Shown piece by piece: positions 1 to 5,328 of a stretch of DNA of 5,341 nt. Where the stretch lies: assembly GCA_003164655.1 (NCBI GenBank), contig PLTW01000166.1:1-5341 (forward strand). The letters are read 5' to 3'. The notes below the pieces were generated by a model. The model had not been told where the DNA came from. It saw only the letters and a list, made by a program, of their open reading frames with translations, and did not search any database. Both the position numbers and the translations under genes were made by a program. Source of the DNA: Actinomycetota bacterium (GTDB lineage: Bacteria > Actinomycetota > Thermoleophilia > UBA2241). Each line of letters opens with the position of its first letter. Positions within the stretch are counted from its first letter, which is position 1.

Positions 1-415
1 CGTAGGCGAGGGCGTCACAGAGCTGCGCCGCGGCGGCCACCGCCTCGTCGTCGCGCAACTCGCCGACGAGCTCGGCCAGCGACTGGCCGCGCACCAGCTC
101 CCACACCAGAAAGCTGCGTCGGCCGTCGGAGAAGAAGTCGAACAGGGCGACGATGCCGGGGTGGTCGAGGGCCCTGGCCGCCTCGACTTCGCGCACCACG
201 CGGCCGGCGACGGCGCCGCGCTCGTCGACCACCTTGAGGGCGACGCCGCGCCCGGATTCGAGGTCGACGGCCTCGTAGACGTCGGCCGAGCCGCCGGCGC
301 CGATCTTGCCGACGATCTCGTAGCGGTCGCGCCAGTCGGTGTAGACGGGCGTGCGGTCATACGACGAGGCGGGCACGGGCTGATGAGCCTCCGGTTTGCG
401 GTTCTCGACGGGCAT
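1..415 (-). CDS. Serine/threonine protein kinase, N-terminal part (cut by window edge)
   Basis: The first 138 residues of a Hanks-type Ser/Thr kinase can be read on the minus strand before the gene leaves the window. A hydrophilic lead of about 30 residues precedes the N-lobe. Seen directly: the glycine-rich loop KIGAGGSADVY (G39, G41, G42), the ATP-anchoring lysine in ALKVV (K61), the helix-C glutamate in VREVEAARALDHPGIV (E76 by alignment with PknB-like kinases) and the hinge FLVWELVRGQSL (about 102-113). The catalytic HRD and DFG motifs lie beyond the edge, so activity cannot be judged. The ATG at 415 is preceded by GGGAG (425-421) with 5 bases between, which supports this start. Kinases of this family phosphorylate Ser/Thr on cytosolic proteins and often carry a membrane segment and sensor domain later; whether this one does is not visible. 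It is divergent from the tRNA and the genes to the right. Confidence 0.93.
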   Translation of the reverse strand, partial: MPVENRKPEAHQPVPASSYDRTPVYTDWRDRYEIVGKIGAGGSADVYEAVDLESGRGVALKVVDERGAVAGRVVREVEAARALDHPGIVALFDFFSDGRRSFLVWELVRGQSLAELVGELRDDEAVAAAAQLCDALAY

Positions 416-444
416 TGCCGCTCCCTGAAGTCATCTATTCGCTG

Positions 445-453
445 TGGTATAGT
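445..453 (+). promoter_or_regulatory. Probable extended -10 promoter element for the tRNA-Leu transcript
   Basis: TATAGT at 448-453 matches the TATAAT consensus at 5 of 6 positions and is preceded by TGG, giving an extended -10 (TGnTATAGT). It sits in the most AT-rich patch of the divergent gap. A -35 at 17-base spacing would be CTGAAG (425-430), which is weak, as is usual when the extended -10 is present. Transcription would begin near 460, about 18 bases before the mature tRNA end. The same transcript could continue into the protein genes, as no terminator follows the tRNA. Confidence 0.5.
446..451 (-). promoter_or_regulatory. Possible -10 element for the kinase gene, overlapping the plus-strand -10
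   Basis: Read on the minus strand, 451-446 is TATACC, matching TATAAT at 4 of 6 positions. It would start transcription near 439 and give a leader of about 24 bases holding the GGGAG ribosome binding site (425-421). The -35 at 17-base spacing (474-469, AGGACC) is poor. It is the best candidate in the gap, but weak on its own. Confidence 0.25.
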
Positions 454-456
454 CTT

Positions 457-472
457 GACCCTGTTCGGGGTC
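457..472. repeat. Short inverted repeat in the divergent promoter region
   Basis: GACCC (457-461) and GGGTC (468-472) form a perfect 5-base inverted repeat around TGTTCG. It lies just downstream of the plus-strand -10 and where the kinase -35 region would fall. It could be a small operator or a hairpin in the tRNA leader; at this length in GC-rich DNA it may also be chance. Confidence 0.3.
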
Positions 473-477
473 CTTGG

Positions 478-564
478 GGGCGAGTGGTGAAATTGGCAGA
501 CACGCTAGGTTCAGGACCTAGTGCTCGCAAGAGCTTGCGGGTTCAAATCCCGCCTCGCCCACCA
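478..564 (+). tRNA. tRNA-Leu, anticodon CAG
   Basis: A full class II cloverleaf can be folded by eye. The acceptor stem GGGCGAG (478-484) pairs with CTCGCCC (554-560). The D stem is GTG/CAC (487-489 with 501-503). The anticodon stem CTAGG/CCTAG (505-509 with 517-521) closes the loop TTCAGGA, placing CAG at 512-514. The long variable arm (522-536) has a GCTC/GAGC stem closed by a GCAA tetraloop. The T stem GCGGG/CCCGC (537-541 with 549-553) closes TTCAAAT. The discriminator is A561, as expected for leucine tRNAs, and CCA is encoded at 562-564. It decodes the leucine codon CUG, common in these GC-rich genes. Only 23 bases separate it from the next gene, with no terminator. Confidence 0.98.
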
Positions 565-587
565 GCTCCACGCACGGAGGGTCGCTG

Positions 588-1688
588 ATGTCGTTCTTCG
601 ACGATGACGCAGAGGTCACGCAGGTCACAGCGCCGACTCCCCGCCCCCGCCGCGGCAAGCGCAACCGTTCCCGGCTGCGCATCCAGCGGCTGATCATCGC
701 CCTCGTCGCCCTGTTCGTCTTGGTCTTCGTGCTCGCCCTCGTCATCCGCTCGTGCCAGCAGAACGCCAGAGAGGCGACCTACCGCTCGTACTTCACCCAG
801 GTCCAGCAGGTCCTGAGCGACTCCGCCAACAAGGTGGGCAAGCCGACCGCGGCGCTGCTGGCCGACCCCACGCGGTACGGCCGGACCCAGCTCCTGAGCA
901 CGCTCAACGGCCTCGTCGCCACCCAGAACGAGATCACCACGCGCACGCAGCGCATCAACCCGCCGGGCAAGCTCAAGAGCCTGCACACCATCCTGGTCCA
1001 GGGCGAGCAGGTGCGCCTGAGCGGCGTACAGCAGGTGCGCGCCGGGCTGCTGGCCGCCCTCACAGGCAAGAACCTCCACGCCACGGCCCGCAAGCTCGCC
1101 GCCCTTTCGGGCTACTTCACCGGCCCCGACGTCTATTACAACGAGCTCTACCGCACCCAGGCGCAGAAGATCATGACCGCCGACGGGGTCAACAACGTGG
1201 CCGTGCCGACGACGAGCTACTTCGCCTCGAGCAGCGTCTTCTCGCCGAGCTCCCTGAGCGCCGCGCTGACGAGCGTGTCGTCGTCGACCAAGCTCACCGG
1301 TCTGCACGGCGTGGCTCTCGCCGGCGTGGCCATCAAGAGCAACGGCAAGACCATCATGCTGTCGTCGAGCGGCGCCAACAACTTCCAGGCCTCGGTCGGG
1401 CTCCTCGTCTCGGTCACCGTCCAGAACCAGGGAAGCGGCACCGAGAACAACGTGCCGGTCACGATCACCTGGACCGGCCCCGGCAACAGCAGCACCCAGA
1501 GCTACCGCGCCGCGATCCCCGCGATCGCCTCGCACGCCAAGCAGACCGTCGACGTGCCGGGTCTGAACATCCCCTCGACGGCGATCACCAAGTCGTCGCA
1601 GCTCAAAGTCGAAGCCGGGCCGGTACCCGACGAGAAGATACTCAGCAACAACGGCGCGACCTTCACGATCATCCCGGTCCTCAAGTAA
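588..1688 (+). CDS. Single-pass membrane protein with C-terminal CARDB/Ig-like domain, function unknown
   Basis: This is a 366-residue protein that I do not recognise as a named family. The N-terminus is acidic (DDDAE, 5-9), then strongly basic (19-34), followed by one membrane segment at about 35-53. The charge pattern predicts N-inside, with the bulk outside the membrane. Residues 60-200 are mostly helical and polar; 203-238 is a Ser/Thr-rich linker. Residues about 240-366 look like a beta-sandwich: the stretch SVTVQNQGSGTENNVPVTIT (275-294) is typical of CARDB-like domains, which occur in surface proteins. The ATG at 588 has GGAGG at 576-580 with 7 bases between, so the start is secure. 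The next gene begins 6 bases after the stop, indicating an operon. A cell-envelope role, such as adhesion or wall sensing, is inference from topology. Confidence 0.9.
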   Translation: MSFFDDDAEVTQVTAPTPRPRRGKRNRSRLRIQRLIIALVALFVLVFVLALVIRSCQQNAREATYRSYFTQVQQVLSDSANKVGKPTAALLADPTRYGRTQLLSTLNGLVATQNEITTRTQRINPPGKLKSLHTILVQGEQVRLSGVQQVRAGLLAALTGKNLHATARKLAALSGYFTGPDVYYNELYRTQAQKIMTADGVNNVAVPTTSYFASSSVFSPSSLSAALTSVSSSTKLTGLHGVALAGVAIKSNGKTIMLSSSGANNFQASVGLLVSVTVQNQGSGTENNVPVTITWTGPGNSSTQSYRAAIPAIASHAKQTVDVPGLNIPSTAITKSSQLKVEAGPVPDEKILSNNGATFTIIPVLK

Positions 1689-1694
1689 CCGCCG

Positions 1695-2342
1695 GTGCAG
1701 ACCCTGCGCGACATCGCCCCGTACCTGGCGCTCGGCGCCGCCGCGCTCGCCGTGGTGCTTCTCGTGCTCGTCGTGCGCCTCATGGTCGGCCAGCGCCGTC
1801 TGCGGCGCGCCCAGCTCGCCGTACTCGGCGCCCACGGCGAGCGCGACCTTGTGGCCCACGCCCAGGACCTCGAGGAGCAGGTGCGCAACCTGCGCGACGC
1901 CGTCCAGGGCCTCGACGGCCTGCTGGCGAGCTACAAGACCGACCTCGACAAGGCCTTTACGCACCGCGCCATCGTGCGCTACGACGCCTTCCGCGACATC
2001 GGCGGCCAGCAGAGCGCCTCGATCGCCCTGCTCGACAACACCGCCTCGGGCGTCGTGATCAGCATGATCCACTCGCGCGACTACGCCCGCATCTACGTCA
2101 AGCAGCTCCGCCGGTCGGTGCCCGACCGGGCGCTGTCGCCCGAAGAGATCGATGTCGTCGCGCAGGCGCTCGCCACGACGCGCACGGGCAAGCCCGACGC
2201 AGCCGACGAGGTCGAGCCGGCGGCGGCCGGCGTCGTCAGGCCGGCGGCCGGCGCGGTCAGGCCGGCGGCGCCCGGCGCGGTCAGGCCGGCGACGAACCCG
2301 GCGGCCGCCGACGAGCCGCCGCGACCGCGAGAGCCCGCATGA
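1695..2342 (+). CDS. DUF4446 family membrane-anchored protein
   Basis: This 215-residue protein has an N-terminal membrane segment (about 10-31), a coiled-coil-like stretch (53-86) and then the conserved DUF4446 core. The core is visible as VRYDAFRDIGGQQSASIALL (94-113), ALLDNTASGVVISMIHSRDY (111-130), the YVKQL strand and a closing LSPEE motif (147-151). Family members are found in Firmicutes and Actinomycetota and have no established biochemical role. The C-terminal tail (about 165-215) is low complexity, rich in Ala, Pro and Arg, with three VRPA units. The start is GTG at 1695: the TAA of the preceding gene blocks this frame upstream, and a later start would lose the membrane segment. No clear ribosome binding site is seen, so reinitiation after the upstream stop, 6 bases away, is likely. 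Its stop overlaps the pheA start (ATGA). Confidence 0.92.
   Translation: MQTLRDIAPYLALGAAALAVVLLVLVVRLMVGQRRLRRAQLAVLGAHGERDLVAHAQDLEEQVRNLRDAVQGLDGLLASYKTDLDKAFTHRAIVRYDAFRDIGGQQSASIALLDNTASGVVISMIHSRDYARIYVKQLRRSVPDRALSPEEIDVVAQALATTRTGKPDAADEVEPAAAGVVRPAAGAVRPAAPGAVRPATNPAAADEPPRPREPA
2235..2291 (+). repeat. In-frame GTCAGGCCGGCG repeats in the DUF4446 tail
   Basis: The 12-mer GTCAGGCCGGCG occurs at 2235-2246, 2256-2267 and 2280-2291, at steps of 21 and 24 bases, so it stays in frame and encodes VRPA each time. The last two copies extend to an identical 20-mer (2248-2267 and 2272-2291). The protein reads as units of 7, 8 and 7 residues (GVVRPAA, GAVRPAAP, GAVRPAT). Slippage-driven expansion of the tail is the simplest explanation. 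Confidence 0.85.
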
Positions 2343-3184
2343 CCGACGCCGCCTCGCAGCCGGTCGCGTTCCTGGGCCCCGAGGGCACCTTCAGCGAGGA
2401 GGCCCTGCTGGCCCACATGCCGGCGGGCGCGTACCACCCGTACCCGTACCCGTCCATCCGCGAGGTGCTCGAGGCGGTGCAGGCCGGAGACGCCCCCCTG
2501 GGCATCGTGCCCATCGAGAACTCGCTCGAAGGCTCGGTGGTCGTCACCCTCGACAGCCTGGCCTTCGGCTTCGACGACCTGCGCATCGTGCGCGAGATCA
2601 CCTGGCAGGTCCACCAGCAGCTCATCGCCCGCCGTCCGGTCGGCTTTGACCGGGTCACCAAGATCGTCAGCATCCCCCACGCCTACGGACAGTGCCGCGA
2701 GTTCATCCGCGAGCACCTCGACGGGGTCGAGCACGAGCCCACCGACTCGACCGCCGAAGCAGTGCGGCGCGTGAGCCGCGTCGAGCGGCCGTGGGTGGCG
2801 ATCGGCACCCGTCTGGCGGCCGAGATGTACGAGTGCGAAGTGGTCGCCGCCGACATCGACGACGCCCCCGACAACCGCACCCGCTTTGTGTTCGTGAGCC
2901 GCGCCGAGGCTCCTCAGGACACCGGCGAGACGTTCAAGACGAGCATCGTCTGCGGCATCTCCCAGGACCAGCCCGGCAGCCTGCTCATGATCCTCTCGGA
3001 GTTCGCCTACCGCTATGTCAACCTGACGAAGGTCGAATCGCGGCCCTCCAAACAGGGGCTCGGCGACTACATCTTCTTCATCGACATGGTGGGACGGCGC
3101 TCCGACCCCCCCATCGCCCAAGCGCTCTCCTGCCTCGGCTGCAAGCTTTCCTGGGTGAAGGTGCTGGGCTCCTACCCCACCTGA
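2339..3184 (+). CDS. pheA: Prephenate dehydratase, monofunctional, with ACT domain
   Basis: The 281-residue enzyme converts prephenate to phenylpyruvate, water and CO2 in phenylalanine biosynthesis in the cytosol. The catalytic PDT domain (about 8-187) shows FLGPEGTFSEEA (11-22), VPIENSLEGSV (57-67), DSTAEAV (136-142) and the catalytic TRF motif (T181, R182, F183). The C-terminal ACT domain (about 199-277) keeps ESRP (233-236), part of the phenylalanine-binding site, so feedback inhibition by phenylalanine is expected; the usual GALV motif reads GSLL here (213-216). There is no chorismate mutase domain, and the length is typical of stand-alone bacterial and actinobacterial enzymes. The ATG at 2339 overlaps the preceding stop as ATGA, so translation is probably coupled. 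The open frame extends far upstream, but only the part from 2339 resembles the family. Confidence 0.97.
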   Translation: MTDAASQPVAFLGPEGTFSEEALLAHMPAGAYHPYPYPSIREVLEAVQAGDAPLGIVPIENSLEGSVVVTLDSLAFGFDDLRIVREITWQVHQQLIARRPVGFDRVTKIVSIPHAYGQCREFIREHLDGVEHEPTDSTAEAVRRVSRVERPWVAIGTRLAAEMYECEVVAADIDDAPDNRTRFVFVSRAEAPQDTGETFKTSIVCGISQDQPGSLLMILSEFAYRYVNLTKVESRPSKQGLGDYIFFIDMVGRRSDPPIAQALSCLGCKLSWVKVLGSYPT

Positions 3185-3201
3185 CGCCGAGGGCCGCCCC
3201 C

Positions 3202-4248
3202 ATGGCCGGCCTGAACCCCTTCCGCCGCCACATGCTCGTCCTGCGCTCAGATGCGGGCGGTCTGCTCGAAGCGTTCCTCGTGGCCGCGGTGACGGCCTTT
3301 TTGGTGATGCGCTTCGCGCTGGCCGTCGCCGAGTACCCGACCCTCGGCGGCGCTCACCTGCACATCGCCCACATGCTCTGGGGCGGCCTCGGCATGATGG
3401 CGGCCGTCGTCATGCTGCTCGTCTCGCTCAGCAGGCTCTCGGCGGAGATCGCCGCCGTGCTCGGCGGCGCCGGCTTCGGCGTGTTCATCGACGAGCTCGG
3501 CAAGGTCATCAGCCGCGACAACAACTACTTCTACCGCCCCACCGTGGCGCTCATCTACCTCATCTTCGTCGCGCTCGTGCTGGTCTTTCGGCGCATCGCC
3601 GCCGGCGCCCGGCGTTCGCCTTCGGCGAACCTCGCCAATGCGCTCGAGCTCACCAAGGAGGCCGTCATTCGCGACCTCGACTCCGAAGAAAAGCAGCGCG
3701 CCCTGGCCTTGCTGACGCGCTGCGACCAGAACGACCCGCTGGTCGCGGCGCTGGTCGTCGCCCTGGGGCGCATCGCCGCGCCGCCGCCCTCGCCGCACTG
3801 GGTGGTGCGGGCCCGCCGCGCGCTCGATCGGACCTACCGGCGGCTGGTCGGCCGCATCTGGTTCGGGCGGCTCGTCGTCACGGCCTTCGTGGCGGCCTCA
3901 CTGGTGGCGCTCATCGAAGCCATGCGGCGCGTCGCGGAGCTCGCCGAGACGCCCGACGTGAGCCTGCACAGCATGGCGACCAGCGCCCAGCAGTTCGCTC
4001 AGGCGGGCTCGCTTCTGGCCTCGCTGGCGGTCGGCGGCCTGGTCGTGGCGGGCATCGCGGTTCTGCGCCGGTCGCGTCTCGACGCCTACCGCTGGTTCTT
4101 GCGGGCGACGCTCGTGTCGATCTTCATCGGCCAGGTCTTCGCCTTCTACCTCGAACAGCTCGAGGCCCTCATCGGGCTCACGGTCAGCGTGCTGTTCTGG
4201 ATCACGCTGCGGTATACAATCCACGAAGAAGAGGACATGATCGCTTAA
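3202..4248 (+). CDS. Polytopic membrane protein, function unknown
   Basis: I do not recognise a named family for this 348-residue protein. About seven or eight hydrophobic segments are visible: roughly 21-44, 54-77, 83-100 (amphipathic), 113-130, then 219-240, 268-288, 297-317 and 321-339. A soluble helical section (131-218) splits them into two halves. Two motifs look functional: a histidine cluster HLHIAHMLWGG (52-62; H52, H54, H57) at the start of segment 2, and FGVFIDELGKVISRDNNYFY (92-111), with acidic and lysine residues D97, E98 and K101. The ATG at 3202 has GAGGG at 3189-3193 with 8 bases between. The open frame continues upstream across pheA, but that part is a shadow. It follows pheA by 17 bases and is probably co-transcribed. 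A transporter or membrane-bound enzyme is possible, but no reaction can be assigned. Confidence 0.88.
   Translation: MAGLNPFRRHMLVLRSDAGGLLEAFLVAAVTAFLVMRFALAVAEYPTLGGAHLHIAHMLWGGLGMMAAVVMLLVSLSRLSAEIAAVLGGAGFGVFIDELGKVISRDNNYFYRPTVALIYLIFVALVLVFRRIAAGARRSPSANLANALELTKEAVIRDLDSEEKQRALALLTRCDQNDPLVAALVVALGRIAAPPPSPHWVVRARRALDRTYRRLVGRIWFGRLVVTAFVAASLVALIEAMRRVAELAETPDVSLHSMATSAQQFAQAGSLLASLAVGGLVVAGIAVLRRSRLDAYRWFLRATLVSIFIGQVFAFYLEQLEALIGLTVSVLFWITLRYTIHEEEDMIA
4215..4220 (+). promoter_or_regulatory. Possible internal -10 box for the GNAT gene
   Basis: TACAAT lies in TATACAAT, an AT-rich patch within the 3' end of the preceding membrane protein gene. It matches TATAAT at 5 of 6 positions and would start transcription near 4227, about 60 bases before the GNAT start codon. 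No convincing -35 is seen at 16-18 bases upstream, so this is tentative. Confidence 0.25.
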
Positions 4249-4263
4249 GCGCGACCTGAGCGA

Positions 4264-4281
4264 CTCCGCGAGCGCCGGAGG
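4264..4281 (+). promoter_or_regulatory. Hairpin overlapping the ribosome binding site of the GNAT gene
   Basis: CTCCG (4264-4268) pairs with CGGAG (4276-4280) around a 7-base loop. The right arm contains most of the GGAGG ribosome binding site (4277-4281), which lies 6 bases before the ATG at 4288. In RNA this would mask the site and could damp translation until opened. There is no T-run, so it is not a terminator. The stem is short and may be incidental. Confidence 0.35.
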
Positions 4282-4287
4282 GCAGAC

Positions 4288-4749
4288 ATGACACGTGTCA
4301 AGGTCGAGATCCGCACCAAGCGCGACGGCGACGACAGCATGCTCCTCTACCTCGCCGAGGAGACTCTCCACCCCCTGGCCGCCGGCGCCGGTCACCCCGA
4401 ACGCTACGATCCCAGCGACCTGCTCGTCCTGCTGGCCGAAGCCTCGGTGTTCGTCGCCGAGGCCCAGGGCGAGATCGCCGGCTACGTGGCCGTCGAGCGC
4501 GCTCCGGAGACGCTCGAGGTGCGCTGCCTGTGCGTGAACCCCGCCTTCGAGGCTCAGGCCGTGGCCCACCAGCTCATGGACTGGGTCGAGGGCCTGGCCT
4601 TCGCCGAGCAACGCTGCCGGCTGCGAGCCCTGGTGCCCGCCGCCGACGAGCGCTCGCAGCGGCTGTATCGGGGGCATGCGTTCGTGGCTCTGCCCGACCT
4701 CGACCGCCCCGAGACGATCGTCCTCGAAAAGCGCCTGCGCGCCGACTAG
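4288..4749 (+). CDS. GNAT-fold N-acetyltransferase-like protein
   Basis: This 153-residue protein has the order of elements of the GNAT superfamily, which transfers an acyl group from acyl-CoA to an amine. An N-terminal helix region (13-50) leads to strands at 53-58 (SVFVAE) and 62-70 (EIAGYVAVE), then strand 76-83 (LEVRCLCV) into the CoA-binding motif A region NPAFEAQAVAHQLMDW (84-99). The C-terminal part has SQRLYRGHAFVAL (123-135), matching motif B, with Y127 where GNAT enzymes often have the acid-base tyrosine. The pyrophosphate-binding signature R/Q-x-x-G-x-G/A reads E-A-Q-A-V-A (88-93) and so lacks the usual glycine. The start is supported by GGAGG at 4277-4281. Substrate is not predictable. 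The gene may be co-transcribed with its neighbours or started from within the gene before it. Confidence 0.82.
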   Translation: MTRVKVEIRTKRDGDDSMLLYLAEETLHPLAAGAGHPERYDPSDLLVLLAEASVFVAEAQGEIAGYVAVERAPETLEVRCLCVNPAFEAQAVAHQLMDWVEGLAFAEQRCRLRALVPAADERSQRLYRGHAFVALPDLDRPETIVLEKRLRAD

Positions 4750-4803
4750 ACTGCCGAGAGACACACTCCCAGCCCGGCAACGCAGGCAGACACGGAGGGA
4801 CAC

Positions 4804-5328
4804 ATGGCCTTGCCGTTCGGCGTCCGTCAAAAGCCGTCGCTGGTCGAGATGCCCGCCCAGCGCATGGCCGTGGTGCACTCGGTCGGCGACCCCAACGAGG
4901 TCGGCCCGCAGGTCTTCCCCGCCCTGTTCGGCGCCGTGTTCACGCTCAAGTTCAAGGTGCTCAAGCCGCGCGGCATCGAGTTCAAGCCGGGCCCGCCGCG
5001 GGCCCGCTGGCCACTGCCGTTCGACACGCCCCGGGAGCAGTGGGTGAGCCTCTGGGGCATCGCCGTGCCCGACGACACCGACGAGCTGCCCCAGACCGTG
5101 CCCGACGTGCCCGTCGCCCTCGAGACCTGGGAGTACGGCACGATGGCCCATATTCTGCACCTCGGACCGTTCGCCGACGAAGAGCCCACGGTCGCCCGGC
5201 TGCGCGCCTTCGTCGCCGAGAGCGGCTACGAGATCGTCGGCCCCCACGAAGAGGAGTACCTCTCGCGGCCCGAGGCCAAGCACATGAAGACGATCATCCG
5301 CTACCCGGTGGCGCCGCAAGGCGCCTGA
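4804..5328 (+). CDS. Stand-alone GyrI-like small-molecule-binding domain protein
   Basis: The 174-residue protein resembles the GyrI-like (AraC effector-binding) domain family over its whole length and has no DNA-binding domain. Seen: an opening strand with MPAQRMAVVHSVGDPNEVG (16-34), a central WVSLWGIAVPDDTDEL (80-95), the second half-repeat strand YGTMAHILHLGPFADEEPTV (111-130), a helix ARLRAFVAESGYEI (131-144) and the closing EEEYLS (149-154) with TIIRYPV (163-169). The family's usual closing motif is close to HEIYLSDP followed by TVIRYPV. Members bind hydrophobic or cationic small molecules, inhibit gyrase (E. coli GyrI) or, in some stand-alone proteins, hydrolyse cyclopropanoid toxins. 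Which applies here cannot be told. GGAGG at 4794-4798 lies 5 bases before the ATG. The 54-base gap from the GNAT gene holds no clear promoter or terminator. Confidence 0.85.
   Translation: MALPFGVRQKPSLVEMPAQRMAVVHSVGDPNEVGPQVFPALFGAVFTLKFKVLKPRGIEFKPGPPRARWPLPFDTPREQWVSLWGIAVPDDTDELPQTVPDVPVALETWEYGTMAHILHLGPFADEEPTVARLRAFVAESGYEIVGPHEEEYLSRPEAKHMKTIIRYPVAPQGA

Noticed and set aside
455..460. TTGACC as a -35 box for the tRNA
   Set aside because: A -10 at normal spacing would fall inside the mature tRNA (478-483, GGGCGA), which does not resemble a -10 and would start transcription too late.
161..490. Plus-strand reading frame of 109 codons over the kinase
   Set aside because: It is antisense to the clear kinase N-lobe, runs into the tRNA and has no ribosome binding site or domain.
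518..745. Minus-strand reading frame of 75 codons ending in VGEAGFEPASSCEH
   Set aside because: The C-terminal end is the reverse-strand translation of the tRNA-Leu gene, a well-known source of false protein calls containing GEAGFEPA. The rest is antisense to the CARDB-like gene.
543..2072. Long minus-strand reading frame of 509 codons
   Set aside because: It is antisense to two well-supported genes and the tRNA, with a composition rich in Gly, Arg, Asp, Val and His typical of the shadow of GC-rich coding DNA. No domain is recognisable.
752..2338. Upstream in-frame extension of pheA, giving an 810-codon frame
   Set aside because: The extension is rich in Arg, Pro, His and Gln with no domain, and lies out of frame over the CARDB-like and DUF4446 genes. 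The family similarity begins right after the ATG at 2339.
4752..4779. TGCCG/CGGCA inverted repeat after the GNAT gene as a terminator
   Set aside because: The stem is 5 bases with an 18-base loop and is not followed by a T-run, so it is not convincing as an intrinsic terminator.
3898..5319. Minus-strand reading frame of 473 codons
   Set aside because: It is antisense to three plus-strand genes with good starts and family motifs. Its composition is that of a shadow frame.
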